Below, in pieces: positions 32,166 to 39,059 of a stretch of 39,700 nt of DNA. How positions within the stretch are numbered: position 1 is the first letter of the stretch; the number at the start of each line of letters is the position of its first letter. The notes under the pieces are model-generated. The model did no database searches and had not been told where the DNA came from. It saw only the letters and a list, made by a program, of their open reading frames with translations. Source of the stretch: Chloroflexota bacterium (GTDB lineage: Bacteria; Chloroflexota; Anaerolineae; Anaerolineales; Villigracilaceae); NCBI GenBank assembly GCA_021796315.1, contig JAJYOH010000004.1, positions 1-39,700 of the forward strand, written 5' to 3'. A program made the position numbers and the translations under genes.

Positions 32166-32669
32166 ATGACAGACACTACACCCAAAAACATGCCCGAACT
32201 TTTATCCACCATCGACGCTGAGTGGTTGGCGTTGATGGACGCGATTGGAAAACTTTCCCCCGGGCAAATGGTCACGCCGGACGCCGGAGGCTGGTCGCCA
32301 AAAGATAATCTGGCGCATTTGATGGAATGGATGAAGGTTCTGATCTATAACAATCTTGGCGGGCAGCCTGTCCATCAAGTCATGGGGATTCCGCGTGAAG
32401 TCGCCGACGAATGGAATTTCGACGCGATGAATAAAATCCTGTTCGAGCGCCATCAGCATCGTTCCGCCGGGGATGTATTGGCCGACCTCAAACAAGTTTA
32501 TAACGACCTGCTTGCGAAACTGAATTCCATGACTTTCGATGATCTGATGAAGCCGCGTTTTCCTGACGCCCCTGAGAAAGGCCCTTTTATGAATTGGGTG
32601 TGCGGCAATTCTTATGAACATTTTGCTGAGCACCGCGAATATATCGAACGTATTTTAAAAGCGAATTGA
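32166..32669 (+). CDS. ClbS/DfsB-family four-helix protein
   Basis: A 167-residue member of the ClbS/DfsB family (DUF1706) within the DinB superfamily. Hallmarks are GGWSPKDNLAHLMEWMKVL in the first half and WVCGNSYEHFAEHREYIERIL at the end. ClbS itself protects colibactin producers by hydrolysing the colibactin warhead, and other members are uncharacterised. No colibactin-like pathway is present here. It sits 10 bases after the HicB/DinB fusion gene, so the two probably work together. A short frame that may be a gene stump follows immediately. Confidence 0.85.
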   Translation: MTDTTPKNMPELLSTIDAEWLALMDAIGKLSPGQMVTPDAGGWSPKDNLAHLMEWMKVLIYNNLGGQPVHQVMGIPREVADEWNFDAMNKILFERHQHRSAGDVLADLKQVYNDLLAKLNSMTFDDLMKPRFPDAPEKGPFMNWVCGNSYEHFAEHREYIERILKAN

Positions 32670-32671
32670 TC

Positions 32672-32746
32672 ATGACAGCCGATTCTGAAAACGATATCAA
32701 ATATCTCAAAGCCATCGGGCGCAGATGCGCCGAGACGTTGAGAAAT
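32672..32746 (+). pseudogene. Possible N-terminal stump of a methionine aminopeptidase-like gene
   Basis: An ATG two bases after the ClbS-like stop opens a frame whose first 24 residues (MTADSENDIKYLKAIGRRCAETLR) resemble the N-terminus of type I methionine aminopeptidases of the M24 family. The likeness ends where the terminator of the opposing gene begins at about 32750. Beyond that point the frame runs antisense through that gene. A deletion that removed the rest of the gene is the likeliest reading. Confidence 0.35.
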
Positions 32747-32749
32747 AAA

Positions 32750-32774
32750 AAATGGCGACCACTGGCCGCCATTT
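32750..32774 (-). terminator. Terminator of the FmdB-like gene (minus strand)
   Basis: The stem AAATGGCG/CGCCATTT with a 9-base loop is followed on the minus strand by a TTTTTTATTT tract. It lies just beyond the stop codon of the zinc-ribbon gene. Confidence 0.8.
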
Positions 32775-32778
32775 CGTT

Positions 32779-33165
32779 TTACGGTTCATCGTCCCCGCCG
32801 CTGTTGCCCATCCCCATATCGGGCAATGCAGATTCGATTTCTTCCGGCGATTGCCCCGCCTCCAGCCGGTCAACTACATCATCAAATTCAGGCGGAACAT
32901 CCTCGCCCATTTCCTTGCCCATCTTGCGCATCATCTGGCCCAGCGCCTTGGGATCGTTTTCCATACCGGCCAGCGCGGACGGATCGGCGATATTTTCGAG
33001 ACGGCTTTCATCCGATTTGGCGATGCGAACTTTTGTCATCCGCCGCCGGATGTGTTCGCTTCCGCAGTTGGTGCAGTTCACTTTCTTTTTGCCGTATTCG
33101 CTATAGGTCAGGAATACATCAAAACGCTGCTGGCAGTCCAAACAGATAAAATCATAGGTTGGCAT
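32779..33165 (-). CDS. FmdB-family zinc-ribbon protein
   Basis: A 128-residue protein with an N-terminal zinc ribbon (MPTYDFICLDCQQRFDVFL ... VNCTNCGSEH, ligands Cys8, Cys11, Cys31, Cys34), the FmdB/CxxC_CxxC_SSSS signature. The rest is an acidic, probably flexible tail containing a helix (KALGQMMRKMGKEMGED) and ending MGNSGGDDEP. FmdB-type proteins are small putative regulators of unclear role. It stands alone as a minus-strand gene between plus-strand units, with a good terminator. Confidence 0.88.
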   Translation of the reverse strand: MPTYDFICLDCQQRFDVFLTYSEYGKKKVNCTNCGSEHIRRRMTKVRIAKSDESRLENIADPSALAGMENDPKALGQMMRKMGKEMGEDVPPEFDDVVDRLEAGQSPEEIESALPDMGMGNSGGDDEP

Positions 33166-33303
33166 ATTTCTATTTTACTCAAGAATCCCGCCGGCCTTCA
33201 AGACCAGCAGGTTTGCGTTCAAAATGCCGGGCAGTCATTGCAACTATAATGAAGCGAAAACGGGCCCAAAACAATAAATAATTAACGTAAACAAAGGAAA
33301 GAC

Positions 33304-33873
33304 ATGTCAACCAGACCAACCACAGATTTTCCGCCATTTCAACAAGGCGGGTTGGATTCGTTATGCGGCCTCTATAGTATCGTCAACGCTGAGAGATTTA
33401 TCAACCACTCATCAGACGAGGATGCGCAACAACTTTTCAATAACATCATTCATTATCTTTCACGCAAACACTTATTGGCAAAACTTTTGATCGGCGGTGT
33501 GATCCACAAACGGATGCTTCAGATCCTGGACTACGTTGTCGGCGATAGAATAACCAACAAGGATATTCCCTGGCGAGGCGTGCCCAATCCCGACCTGGAT
33601 ACGTTCTGGAAATCCATGCAGGATTTTTTGGACGGCACACCGGGTCGGGCGATCATTTTGGGACTTCAAGGTTTTCACGATCATTGGACAGTGATCGAAA
33701 CCATCACGGATCGTTCGATCATGTTATACGATTCGGCGCTGATCCAACGATTGCCGCGTTCACGCTGCACAACTGTTTACCCAAGCGGAAAACGCATCCA
33801 CGTGCTTCTGCCAGCGCAGACATATTTTCTTTCCAATGAAATCGACGAAGACAGCGAATACGATCAGTGGTGA
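33304..33873 (+). CDS. Putative papain-like cysteine protease
   Basis: A 189-residue protein with no family name I can give, but with an intact-looking papain-fold triad. Gln14 and Cys21 lie in FQQGGLDSLCGLYSIVNAE, where Gln would form the oxyanion hole. His127 is in GFHDHWTVIE and Asp143 in MLYDSA. The spacing and the HWTVI...YDSA pattern resemble C39-type peptidases and ubiquitin-like-protein peptidases. There is no signal peptide or membrane segment, so it should act in the cytoplasm. AAAGGAAAG precedes the ATG. The AlkD gene follows after four bases. Substrate unknown. Confidence 0.7.
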   Translation: MSTRPTTDFPPFQQGGLDSLCGLYSIVNAERFINHSSDEDAQQLFNNIIHYLSRKHLLAKLLIGGVIHKRMLQILDYVVGDRITNKDIPWRGVPNPDLDTFWKSMQDFLDGTPGRAIILGLQGFHDHWTVIETITDRSIMLYDSALIQRLPRSRCTTVYPSGKRIHVLLPAQTYFLSNEIDEDSEYDQW

Positions 33874-33877
33874 TGCC

Positions 33878-34558
33878 ATGCACGCTTACGTTAAATCCCT
33901 TCAAATACTTTTTGTAAAAAATGCAAACGCGAAGGAAGCCGCGCCGATGAAGCATTACATGCGCGACCAGTTCGACTATTTGGGAATCAAAAGTCCAAAA
34001 CTTGGTGAACTTCTCAAACAACATTATGCTGAATATGGACTCCCGCCTCTTTCCGACCTGGATGCGGCGGCGCGTGACCTGTGGGCTTTGCCTCAGCGGG
34101 AGTTTCAGTACGCCGCTACCAGCTTGATCGGAAAACTGGAGAAGCAACTCCCCGAAGAGTTTATCGGGACGCTGGAATATTTGCTGGTTACCAAGTCATG
34201 GTGGGACACGGTGGACACGATTTCAACCGGCACACTCGGATCGCATTTCAAGCGCTATCCAAAAGTCCGCAAAAAATATCTGGCGAAATGGCGCACGTCC
34301 GATAATTTCTGGCTGCGGCGTGCCTGTATTCTTTTTCAGCTTGGCTACAAAAACGAAACCGACTTCGGCTTGTTGAAAGATATTATTTGTGAGAACCTCG
34401 GGTCGCATGAATTTTTCATTAACAAGGCCATCGGCTGGGCGCTGAGACAATATACGCGTGTTGACCCGCAAGCTGTCCGCAAATTTATGAAGGAGACTCC
34501 GTTGCATCCGCTCAGCGCACGCGAAGCGCTGAAGTGGCTGGAGAAAAGGAATCTATGA
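33878..34558 (+). CDS. DNA alkylation repair enzyme (AlkD-like)
   Basis: A 226-residue HEAT-like-repeat DNA glycosylase of the AlkC/AlkD family. The catalytic region reads VTKSWWDTVDTIS, with Trp109 and the Asp113 equivalent that support excision of positively charged N3/N7-alkylated purines. FWLRRACILFQLGYK and INKAIGWALRQYTRVDPQAVRKFM are further family motifs. The frame reaches back to 33836, inside the preceding gene, but ATG 33878 is the natural start. Its stop codon overlaps the next start (ATGA), so the two are translationally coupled. A second alkylation-repair-type glycosylase lies 0.8 kb downstream. Confidence 0.93.
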   Translation: MHAYVKSLQILFVKNANAKEAAPMKHYMRDQFDYLGIKSPKLGELLKQHYAEYGLPPLSDLDAAARDLWALPQREFQYAATSLIGKLEKQLPEEFIGTLEYLLVTKSWWDTVDTISTGTLGSHFKRYPKVRKKYLAKWRTSDNFWLRRACILFQLGYKNETDFGLLKDIICENLGSHEFFINKAIGWALRQYTRVDPQAVRKFMKETPLHPLSAREALKWLEKRNL

Positions 34559-34935
34559 AAAACCAAAGTTCAAAAGATACCGCCGCGCTCCCAGCGAGTC
34601 TGTCGAAGGAAGAATATTGTTATCTGACGACTACCGGCCGCGTGAGTGGAAAGCCGCACGAGATCGAAATTTGGTTTGGCATCCTGGACGGTACACTCTA
34701 TCTTTTATCTGGCGGCGGGGACAAATCGGATTGGGTGAAGAATATAATCGGGAACTCAGCGGTCACAGTCCGTATCGCGAAACACACTTTCGTCGGCACT
34801 GCCCGCGTTGTGAACGACGAGAATGAAGCTGCGCCTGTTCGAAAAGTTTTGGCTGCCAAATATCAACAATGGAGGCCGGGTGGTCGGCTCAGCAACTGGG
34901 CGCGCACTGCTTTACCTGTGGCCATTAAATTTTAG
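34555..34935 (+). CDS. Deazaflavin-dependent nitroreductase-family protein
   Basis: A 126-residue split-barrel protein of the F420/flavin-binding DDN-like family. YLTTTGRVSGKPHEIEIWFGILDGTLYLLSGGGDKSDW is the signature N-terminal half, followed by VTVRIAKHTFVGTARVV. These proteins use F420 or FMN for reduction reactions, and the partner and substrate are not evident. The start overlaps the AlkD stop codon by four bases. The C-terminus is slightly short (RTALPVAIKF). The same frame continues open for 65 codons after its TAG, which overlaps other possible remnants. Confidence 0.82.
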   Translation: MKNQSSKDTAALPASLSKEEYCYLTTTGRVSGKPHEIEIWFGILDGTLYLLSGGGDKSDWVKNIIGNSAVTVRIAKHTFVGTARVVNDENEAAPVRKVLAAKYQQWRPGGRLSNWARTALPVAIKF

Positions 34936-34951
34936 AAATCAGGGAATCGTC

Positions 34952-35056
34952 ATGAATTCAAAAACGAACAGGAACCCGATCTGTTTGTGCGCTCCGGTCA
35001 ATGCCCTGGTGGAAGGCATTTACGATTGGCTGCATTGCCTCGTTGGTGGGGACTGA
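34952..35056 (+). pseudogene. Possible N-terminal stump of an acetolactate decarboxylase-like gene
   Basis: A 34-codon frame with AGGGA upstream. Residues 1-24 end in CLCAPVNALVEGIY, which resembles the N-terminus of acetolactate decarboxylases. The remaining ten residues do not fit. From that point the third base-shifted frame (ending at 35133) encodes a membrane helix and tail (LIIFFDVIALILMVVILTEFVLFPKR), like the C-terminus of another protein. The two pieces look joined by a deletion near 35023. Confidence 0.35.
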
Positions 35057-35321
35057 TCATATTCTTCGATGTGATTGCCCTGATACTCATGGTTGTCATC
35101 CTCACCGAATTCGTTCTCTTCCCCAAACGCTGATCGGTTTATTTTGATGCCGGTTTTGTGTAGTACAGTTCAAGGAAAAAGAAGGCAAAAGACAGGATGA
35201 AGTTTGTAGCCATCTCATGGGATGCATGATCGTCCTGAAAACCGGAAAGAACAAAGCGCAACCCGCCATGGGCGGCCAGGAGAACCGCAAGAAAACTCAA
35301 CACACCGACAACTGGATTCAA

Positions 35322-35340
35322 AGCACATTTGTGCTAAGAT
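35322..35340 (+). promoter_or_regulatory. Extended -10 promoter with overlapping inverted repeat before the glycosylase gene
   Basis: TGCTAAGAT (35332-35340) is an extended -10 element. The inverted repeat AGCACA-TT-TGTGCT (35322-35335) overlaps it. The placement suits a repressor or activator that controls the glycosylase gene starting at 35364. Confidence 0.4.
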
Positions 35341-35363
35341 TGGCGGAAACATTGGAGTCTCAT

Positions 35364-36254
35364 TTGAATCTGACATTACCTGCCCGCCGGCCTTTTAATT
35401 TCCTCTCGGTTGTCAATTCGCATGGATGGGTGCAGCTCGCCCCATTCCGTTTCGATGAAGCCCGCAAAATTTTGTCTTATACCGATCAGCTCTCGAACGG
35501 TCGGGTGATCGATTATGGAATTTCCGAAGCGCCCAAAGGCGTGAAGGTTAACGTGGATGGCAGGCTCGGCAAGTCCGAACAAAACGAGATTGCCGAAAAA
35601 ATCACGTGGATGCTCGGACTCGATCAGGACTTTTCCACCTTCTATAAAATCGCGCGCAAGGAACCTAAACTGCGCCACTCTCAAAGATTGGCGCGCGGAC
35701 GTGTGCTTCGTTCGCCAACGTTTTTTGAAGACGTATTGAAAACAATATTGACAACGAACACACTATGGGCGGCGACCAGACGAATGAATCTGAATCTCAC
35801 CGCTTCCTTCGGCGACCTTTTAGCGGATTCCGATTTCAAAGCTTTTCCCACGCCTGATAGAATCGCTGCGTCCAGCCCCGAGGTTCTGAAAGATGCGGTG
35901 CGCATCAGCTATCGCGCGCCAGCCATCCACGAATTGGCGAGTCGGGTTGCGTCGCATGAGTTGGATGTTGAATCTTTCAAAACATCCAACTTGCCCACGC
36001 TTGAGCTTCGCAAGGAATTGATGAAGATGCGCGGCGTGGGTCCTTACGCGGCTGCCAATCTGCTGATGATCCTGGGCCGCCACGATTTCATCCCGATCGA
36101 TTCGTGGGCGTTGAAAGTGGTCTCTCACGAATGGTATCGAGGCAGGCCGGTCACACCGAAACAAGTTGAAAAGAGATTTGCAAAATGGGGCGATATTAAA
36201 GGCCTGGCATTTTGGTTCTGGGATTGGGATCTGAAATACAACGATGGTCTTTAG
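35364..36254 (+). CDS. HhH-GPD DNA glycosylase, AlkA-like
   Basis: A 296-residue DNA glycosylase of the HhH-GPD superfamily. The helix-hairpin-helix is LMKMRGVGPYAAANLLMILG, and the catalytic Asp is in FIPIDSW (about residue 246). The position of the OGG1 Schiff-base lysine is a tyrosine (GPYAAA), so it should be a monofunctional enzyme like AlkA that removes alkylated bases. The N-terminal beta domain begins LTLPARRPFNFLSVVNSHGWVQLAPF. The frame is open from ATG 35217, but that extension has no family likeness. TTG 35364 has GGAG seven bases upstream and starts next to the conserved region. Confidence 0.87.
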   Translation: MNLTLPARRPFNFLSVVNSHGWVQLAPFRFDEARKILSYTDQLSNGRVIDYGISEAPKGVKVNVDGRLGKSEQNEIAEKITWMLGLDQDFSTFYKIARKEPKLRHSQRLARGRVLRSPTFFEDVLKTILTTNTLWAATRRMNLNLTASFGDLLADSDFKAFPTPDRIAASSPEVLKDAVRISYRAPAIHELASRVASHELDVESFKTSNLPTLELRKELMKMRGVGPYAAANLLMILGRHDFIPIDSWALKVVSHEWYRGRPVTPKQVEKRFAKWGDIKGLAFWFWDWDLKYNDGL

Positions 36255-36271
36255 ACCATAACGGAGGTTGA

Positions 36272-36616
36272 ATGTACGAACATCATGAACAACCGCTGGC
36301 AAGCCGCCGAAAATTTCTTCGTCGTCTGGCGCTGAACGCCCTGATCGGCGCCGCTATTCTTTTTGTTTCGCTGGGTATCGGCATGGCTGGTTATCACTAT
36401 CTCGAAGGCCTGTCCTGGATCGACTCGCTGCTGAATGCCTCGATGATCCTTGGCGGCATGGGGCCGGTGAATCCGTTGCAGACAGATGCGGGCAAGATCT
36501 TTGCTTCGTTTTACGCGTTATATTCCGGCGTGGTTTTGCTGGCATCGGTCGGTGTGTTGGCTGCGCCCATCTTCCATCGCTTCTTGCATCATTTCCATCT
36601 TGCCGAAGATAAATGA
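36272..36616 (+). CDS. Two-helix channel-like membrane protein
   Basis: A 114-residue membrane protein with the layout helix-loop-helix of two-TM ion channels. It has a first helix (LNALIGAAILFVSLGIGMAGYHYL), a pore-like loop (WIDSLLNASMILGGMGPVNPLQTDAGKIFASFYALYSG) and a second helix (VVLLASVGVLAAPIFHRFLHHF). The phrase GKIFASFYALYSGVV is typical of K+ channel pores just after the filter, but the selectivity filter TVGYG is replaced by GGMGP. Potassium conduction is therefore doubtful. GGAGG lies five bases upstream of the start. There is no cytoplasmic RCK domain. Confidence 0.7.
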   Translation: MYEHHEQPLASRRKFLRRLALNALIGAAILFVSLGIGMAGYHYLEGLSWIDSLLNASMILGGMGPVNPLQTDAGKIFASFYALYSGVVLLASVGVLAAPIFHRFLHHFHLAEDK

Positions 36617-36638
36617 TGGACAAGCAATCTGTTTCACT

Positions 36639-37889
36639 CTATTCTTTTGTAATCAATCTAACCTGCGTATCATAGAATAAATAATCCCACGCCCAATTGA
36701 TCAGCACCACCAGCCGGTTGCGGAATCCGATCAGGCGATAGATGTGCAGCACGACCCAGATCGCCCATGCAATAAACCCGCTGAACGATAGTCCCCAGAT
36801 ACGCGCCACTGCCGCATTGCGCCCAATCGTTGCCAATAGTCCGGGATCCTTGTAGTGAAACGCTTCAGGTTTTTCGTTTCTCAGCATCTTCCTGAGATTA
36901 TTCACCGCGGCTTTTGCCTGCTGTTGCGCAACTGTCGCCAGCATTGGCAAAGGCTGACCATTGCCATTCACAAAATAAGCCGCGTCGCCAATGACAAAAA
37001 CTTCGGGATGATCCGGCAATTGCAGAGTCGCTTCGGTCACAATCCGACTTGAAGCGGCCCGTTGAATCCCAAGCTTTTCAGCCAACTCCGCAGCGCGTAC
37101 GCCCGCTGTCCAGATCAAGGTGCGGGTCCGAATCTGCCCGCCGTTGCTTAATGTAATTTGCTCGCCGTTGTAATCGGCAAGTTTGGCATTGACCATGATC
37201 TCAACATTCTTTTTTTGTAAAAGATCATGCGTTGCCTTACGGAGTCCGTCCGGGTAACTGGCCATCACATTCGGACCTGCTTCAAGCAGGATAACGCGCG
37301 CTTCCCTCAAATTCATCTGCGGATAATCTTTTGTCATCACATGTGTTATTAATTCTGCCAGCGCTCCAGCGGTTTCCACGCCGGTGGGCCCGCCGCCCGC
37401 AACGACAAAAGTCAGGAGCGCGCGGCGTTTATCAGAGTCTGCTTCGCGGCTGGCCCGCTCGAATACATCGAGCAAATGATTGCGAGTGGTCACTGCGCTT
37501 TCGATACTTTTTAACTGGAAAGCATTGTGTTCAACCGATTGCATTCCAAAGAAATTTGTCTGTCCACCGATCGCCAGGATCAAATAATCATAGGCGATGA
37601 CTGAGCCATCCATTTTGACATAGCGTGCGTCGAAATCAATGGCTGTTACTTCACCCATTTGGAAAGTCAGATTTTTCTGGCGGCGGAAGATCGTCCGCAC
37701 AGGATAAGCAATCTGTGAAGGGACGAGTCCGGCGATGGCAATCTGGTAAAGCAAAGGCTGGAAGAGATGATAATTTTGCCGGTCAATCAGCGTAATGCGG
37801 ACCGGTGCATTCGAAAGTCTGTGTGCGGCTTCCAATCCGCCGAAGCCTGCGCCGATGATGACAACGTGGGGGAGTTTCTGTGGGGTCAT
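36639..37889 (-). CDS. ndh: Type II NADH dehydrogenase
   Basis: A 416-residue NDH-2. The FAD-binding dinucleotide fold is VVIIGAGFGGLEAAHRL near the start, and the NADH-binding one is FVVAGGGPTGVETAGALAEL. FQPLLYQIAIAGLVPSQIAYPVR and the FVIGDAAYF motif near residue 295, where FAD contacts lie, are characteristic. A C-terminal hydrophobic and amphipathic stretch (FIAWAIWVVLHIYRLIGFRNRLVVLINW) binds the membrane. It oxidises NADH and reduces quinone without pumping protons. GAGGT precedes the start. A strong promoter and Rex-like inverted repeat lie upstream. Confidence 0.93.
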   Translation of the reverse strand: MTPQKLPHVVIIGAGFGGLEAAHRLSNAPVRITLIDRQNYHLFQPLLYQIAIAGLVPSQIAYPVRTIFRRQKNLTFQMGEVTAIDFDARYVKMDGSVIAYDYLILAIGGQTNFFGMQSVEHNAFQLKSIESAVTTRNHLLDVFERASREADSDKRRALLTFVVAGGGPTGVETAGALAELITHVMTKDYPQMNLREARVILLEAGPNVMASYPDGLRKATHDLLQKKNVEIMVNAKLADYNGEQITLSNGGQIRTRTLIWTAGVRAAELAEKLGIQRAASSRIVTEATLQLPDHPEVFVIGDAAYFVNGNGQPLPMLATVAQQQAKAAVNNLRKMLRNEKPEAFHYKDPGLLATIGRNAAVARIWGLSFSGFIAWAIWVVLHIYRLIGFRNRLVVLINWAWDYLFYDTQVRLITKE

Positions 37890-37919
37890 TTTTACCTCGA
37901 TGTTACTGATGACATTAAA

Positions 37920-37937
37920 TTGTGAAATATTACACTA
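37920..37937. promoter_or_regulatory. Rex-like operator of ndh
   Basis: TTGTGAAATATTACACTA resembles the Rex consensus TTGTGAA-N4-TTCACAA: the left half is exact and the right half has two changes. It sits just downstream of the ndh -10 hexamer, where Rex would block transcription when NADH is low. No rex gene is in the window. Confidence 0.5.
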
Positions 37938-37939
37938 AT

Positions 37940-37968
37940 ATTATAACTAAAACAACCTGATTTGTAAA
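37940..37968 (-). promoter_or_regulatory. Promoter of ndh
   Basis: On the minus strand TTTACA (37968-37963), a 17-base spacer and TATAAT (37945-37940) form a strong sigma-70-type promoter for the NADH dehydrogenase gene. Confidence 0.75.
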
Positions 37969-38029
37969 GATAGCCCCAAATTTTTGTTCATTCATCAATT
38001 TCATTTCAAAATCGAGGCCTTTCCTCCTC

Positions 38030-38046
38030 TGCTATAATCTACAACA
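38030..38046 (+). promoter_or_regulatory. Extended -10 promoter giving a leaderless mRNA
   Basis: TGCTATAAT (38030-38038) is a consensus extended -10. The ATG of the NDUFA9-like gene begins seven bases after it, so transcription should start at or next to the initiation codon. There is no room for a Shine-Dalgarno. Confidence 0.65.
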
Positions 38047-39032
38047 TGATATTAGTTACCGGGGCGACGGGATTTATTGGGCGCGCTTTGATCCGTCAAT
38101 TATTTGAAACAGGTCATCGGGTGCGGGTTTTGATCCGCCCCTCGCGGCGTTCACCGCGGCTTCCAAAAGGCGTACCGGTTGAAGTGGCGGTTGTTAGTTT
38201 GTCAGATGAGCGCGCCATCCTGGCTGCGCTCAAAGATGTGGACACGATCATCCATCTTGCCGGGACCGAGTCGCAGGGACGCGACGCGAAGTTGTCAGCG
38301 GTGGACATGCAAGGCACGGAGAATCTGGCACGGGTCGCGGCTGAGGCGGGCGTTGAACGCATAATATATGTCAGCCATCTCGGCGCCAGCCGTTCGTCCG
38401 GATATCCGGTCTTCAAAGCCAAGGGTATTGCGGAGGAACACATTCGTCGTTCGGGCGTGCCATTTACCATTTTTCGAACATCCGTTGTTTTTGGCCCCGA
38501 GGATCATTTCACCAGTGGACTGGCCCGCTTATTGCAGGCGAGTCCGTTCTTCTTTCCGATCCCTGGCGGTGAGCGGACGGTGATCCAGCCGCTTTGGGTC
38601 GAAGATCTGGTGTCTGTAATTATGTGGTCGTTGAATAATGAAAACACCCTCAACCAAACTTATGAGATCGGCGGAAGCGAATACTTTACCCTGCGGCAGG
38701 TCATGGAGATCATCATGCAAGCCGCACAACACCCGCGCATTTTATTCGAGCTTCATCCCGTTCTTTTACGCGCGTTGATCGTGACCTTCGAAACTTTCAT
38801 TCCAAACTATCCCGCATCATCTTTCTGGCTCGATTATGTTTCGGTCAGCCGTACCTGCCCGGTTGATAACTTGCCCAACGCATTCGGTTTGATGCCGGCG
38901 CGCTTTTCGTATCGACTCGATTACCTAAAACGCTCACCCTGGTATGCTGAACTCTGGAGAAAAACTTCAAAGAGAGTCTCTGAAACAGGCGCCAGAGTTT
39001 TGGAATCCATTCGAACGTTTCGGTTGCCATAA
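38046..39032 (+). CDS. NAD(P)-binding atypical SDR, complex I NDUFA9-like
   Basis: A 328-residue Rossmann protein. The nucleotide-binding motif is VTGATGFIGRALIRQL (residues 4-19), with VLIRPSRRSPRL after the second strand suggesting NADP preference. Further hallmarks are DTIIHLAG, YVSHLGASRSSGYPVFKAKGIAEEHIRRSGVPFTIFRTSVVFGPEDHF and IQPLWVEDLV. These match the NDUFA9-like/complex I-associated group of atypical SDRs. The YxxxK pair of classical SDRs is replaced by the YPVFKAK variant. Its exact reaction is unknown. It is divergent from ndh and its mRNA is probably leaderless. The acetyltransferase gene follows after 27 bases. Confidence 0.87.
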   Translation: MILVTGATGFIGRALIRQLFETGHRVRVLIRPSRRSPRLPKGVPVEVAVVSLSDERAILAALKDVDTIIHLAGTESQGRDAKLSAVDMQGTENLARVAAEAGVERIIYVSHLGASRSSGYPVFKAKGIAEEHIRRSGVPFTIFRTSVVFGPEDHFTSGLARLLQASPFFFPIPGGERTVIQPLWVEDLVSVIMWSLNNENTLNQTYEIGGSEYFTLRQVMEIIMQAAQHPRILFELHPVLLRALIVTFETFIPNYPASSFWLDYVSVSRTCPVDNLPNAFGLMPARFSYRLDYLKRSPWYAELWRKTSKRVSETGARVLESIRTFRLP

Positions 39033-39059
39033 TCTGCGCCTTAATTTTCGGGAAGAATA

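Noticed and set aside
35139..35321. A 60-codon minus-strand frame with two hydrophobic segments
   Set aside because: It starts only at TTG or GTG, has no Shine-Dalgarno and is cut off by a stop just upstream. It looks protein-like and may be a remnant of a membrane protein, but not a working gene.
35217..35363. N-terminal extension of the AlkA-like glycosylase from ATG 35217
   Set aside because: The 49 added residues are basic and unlike the family. A promoter-like extended -10 lies inside, and GGAG precedes the TTG at 35364.
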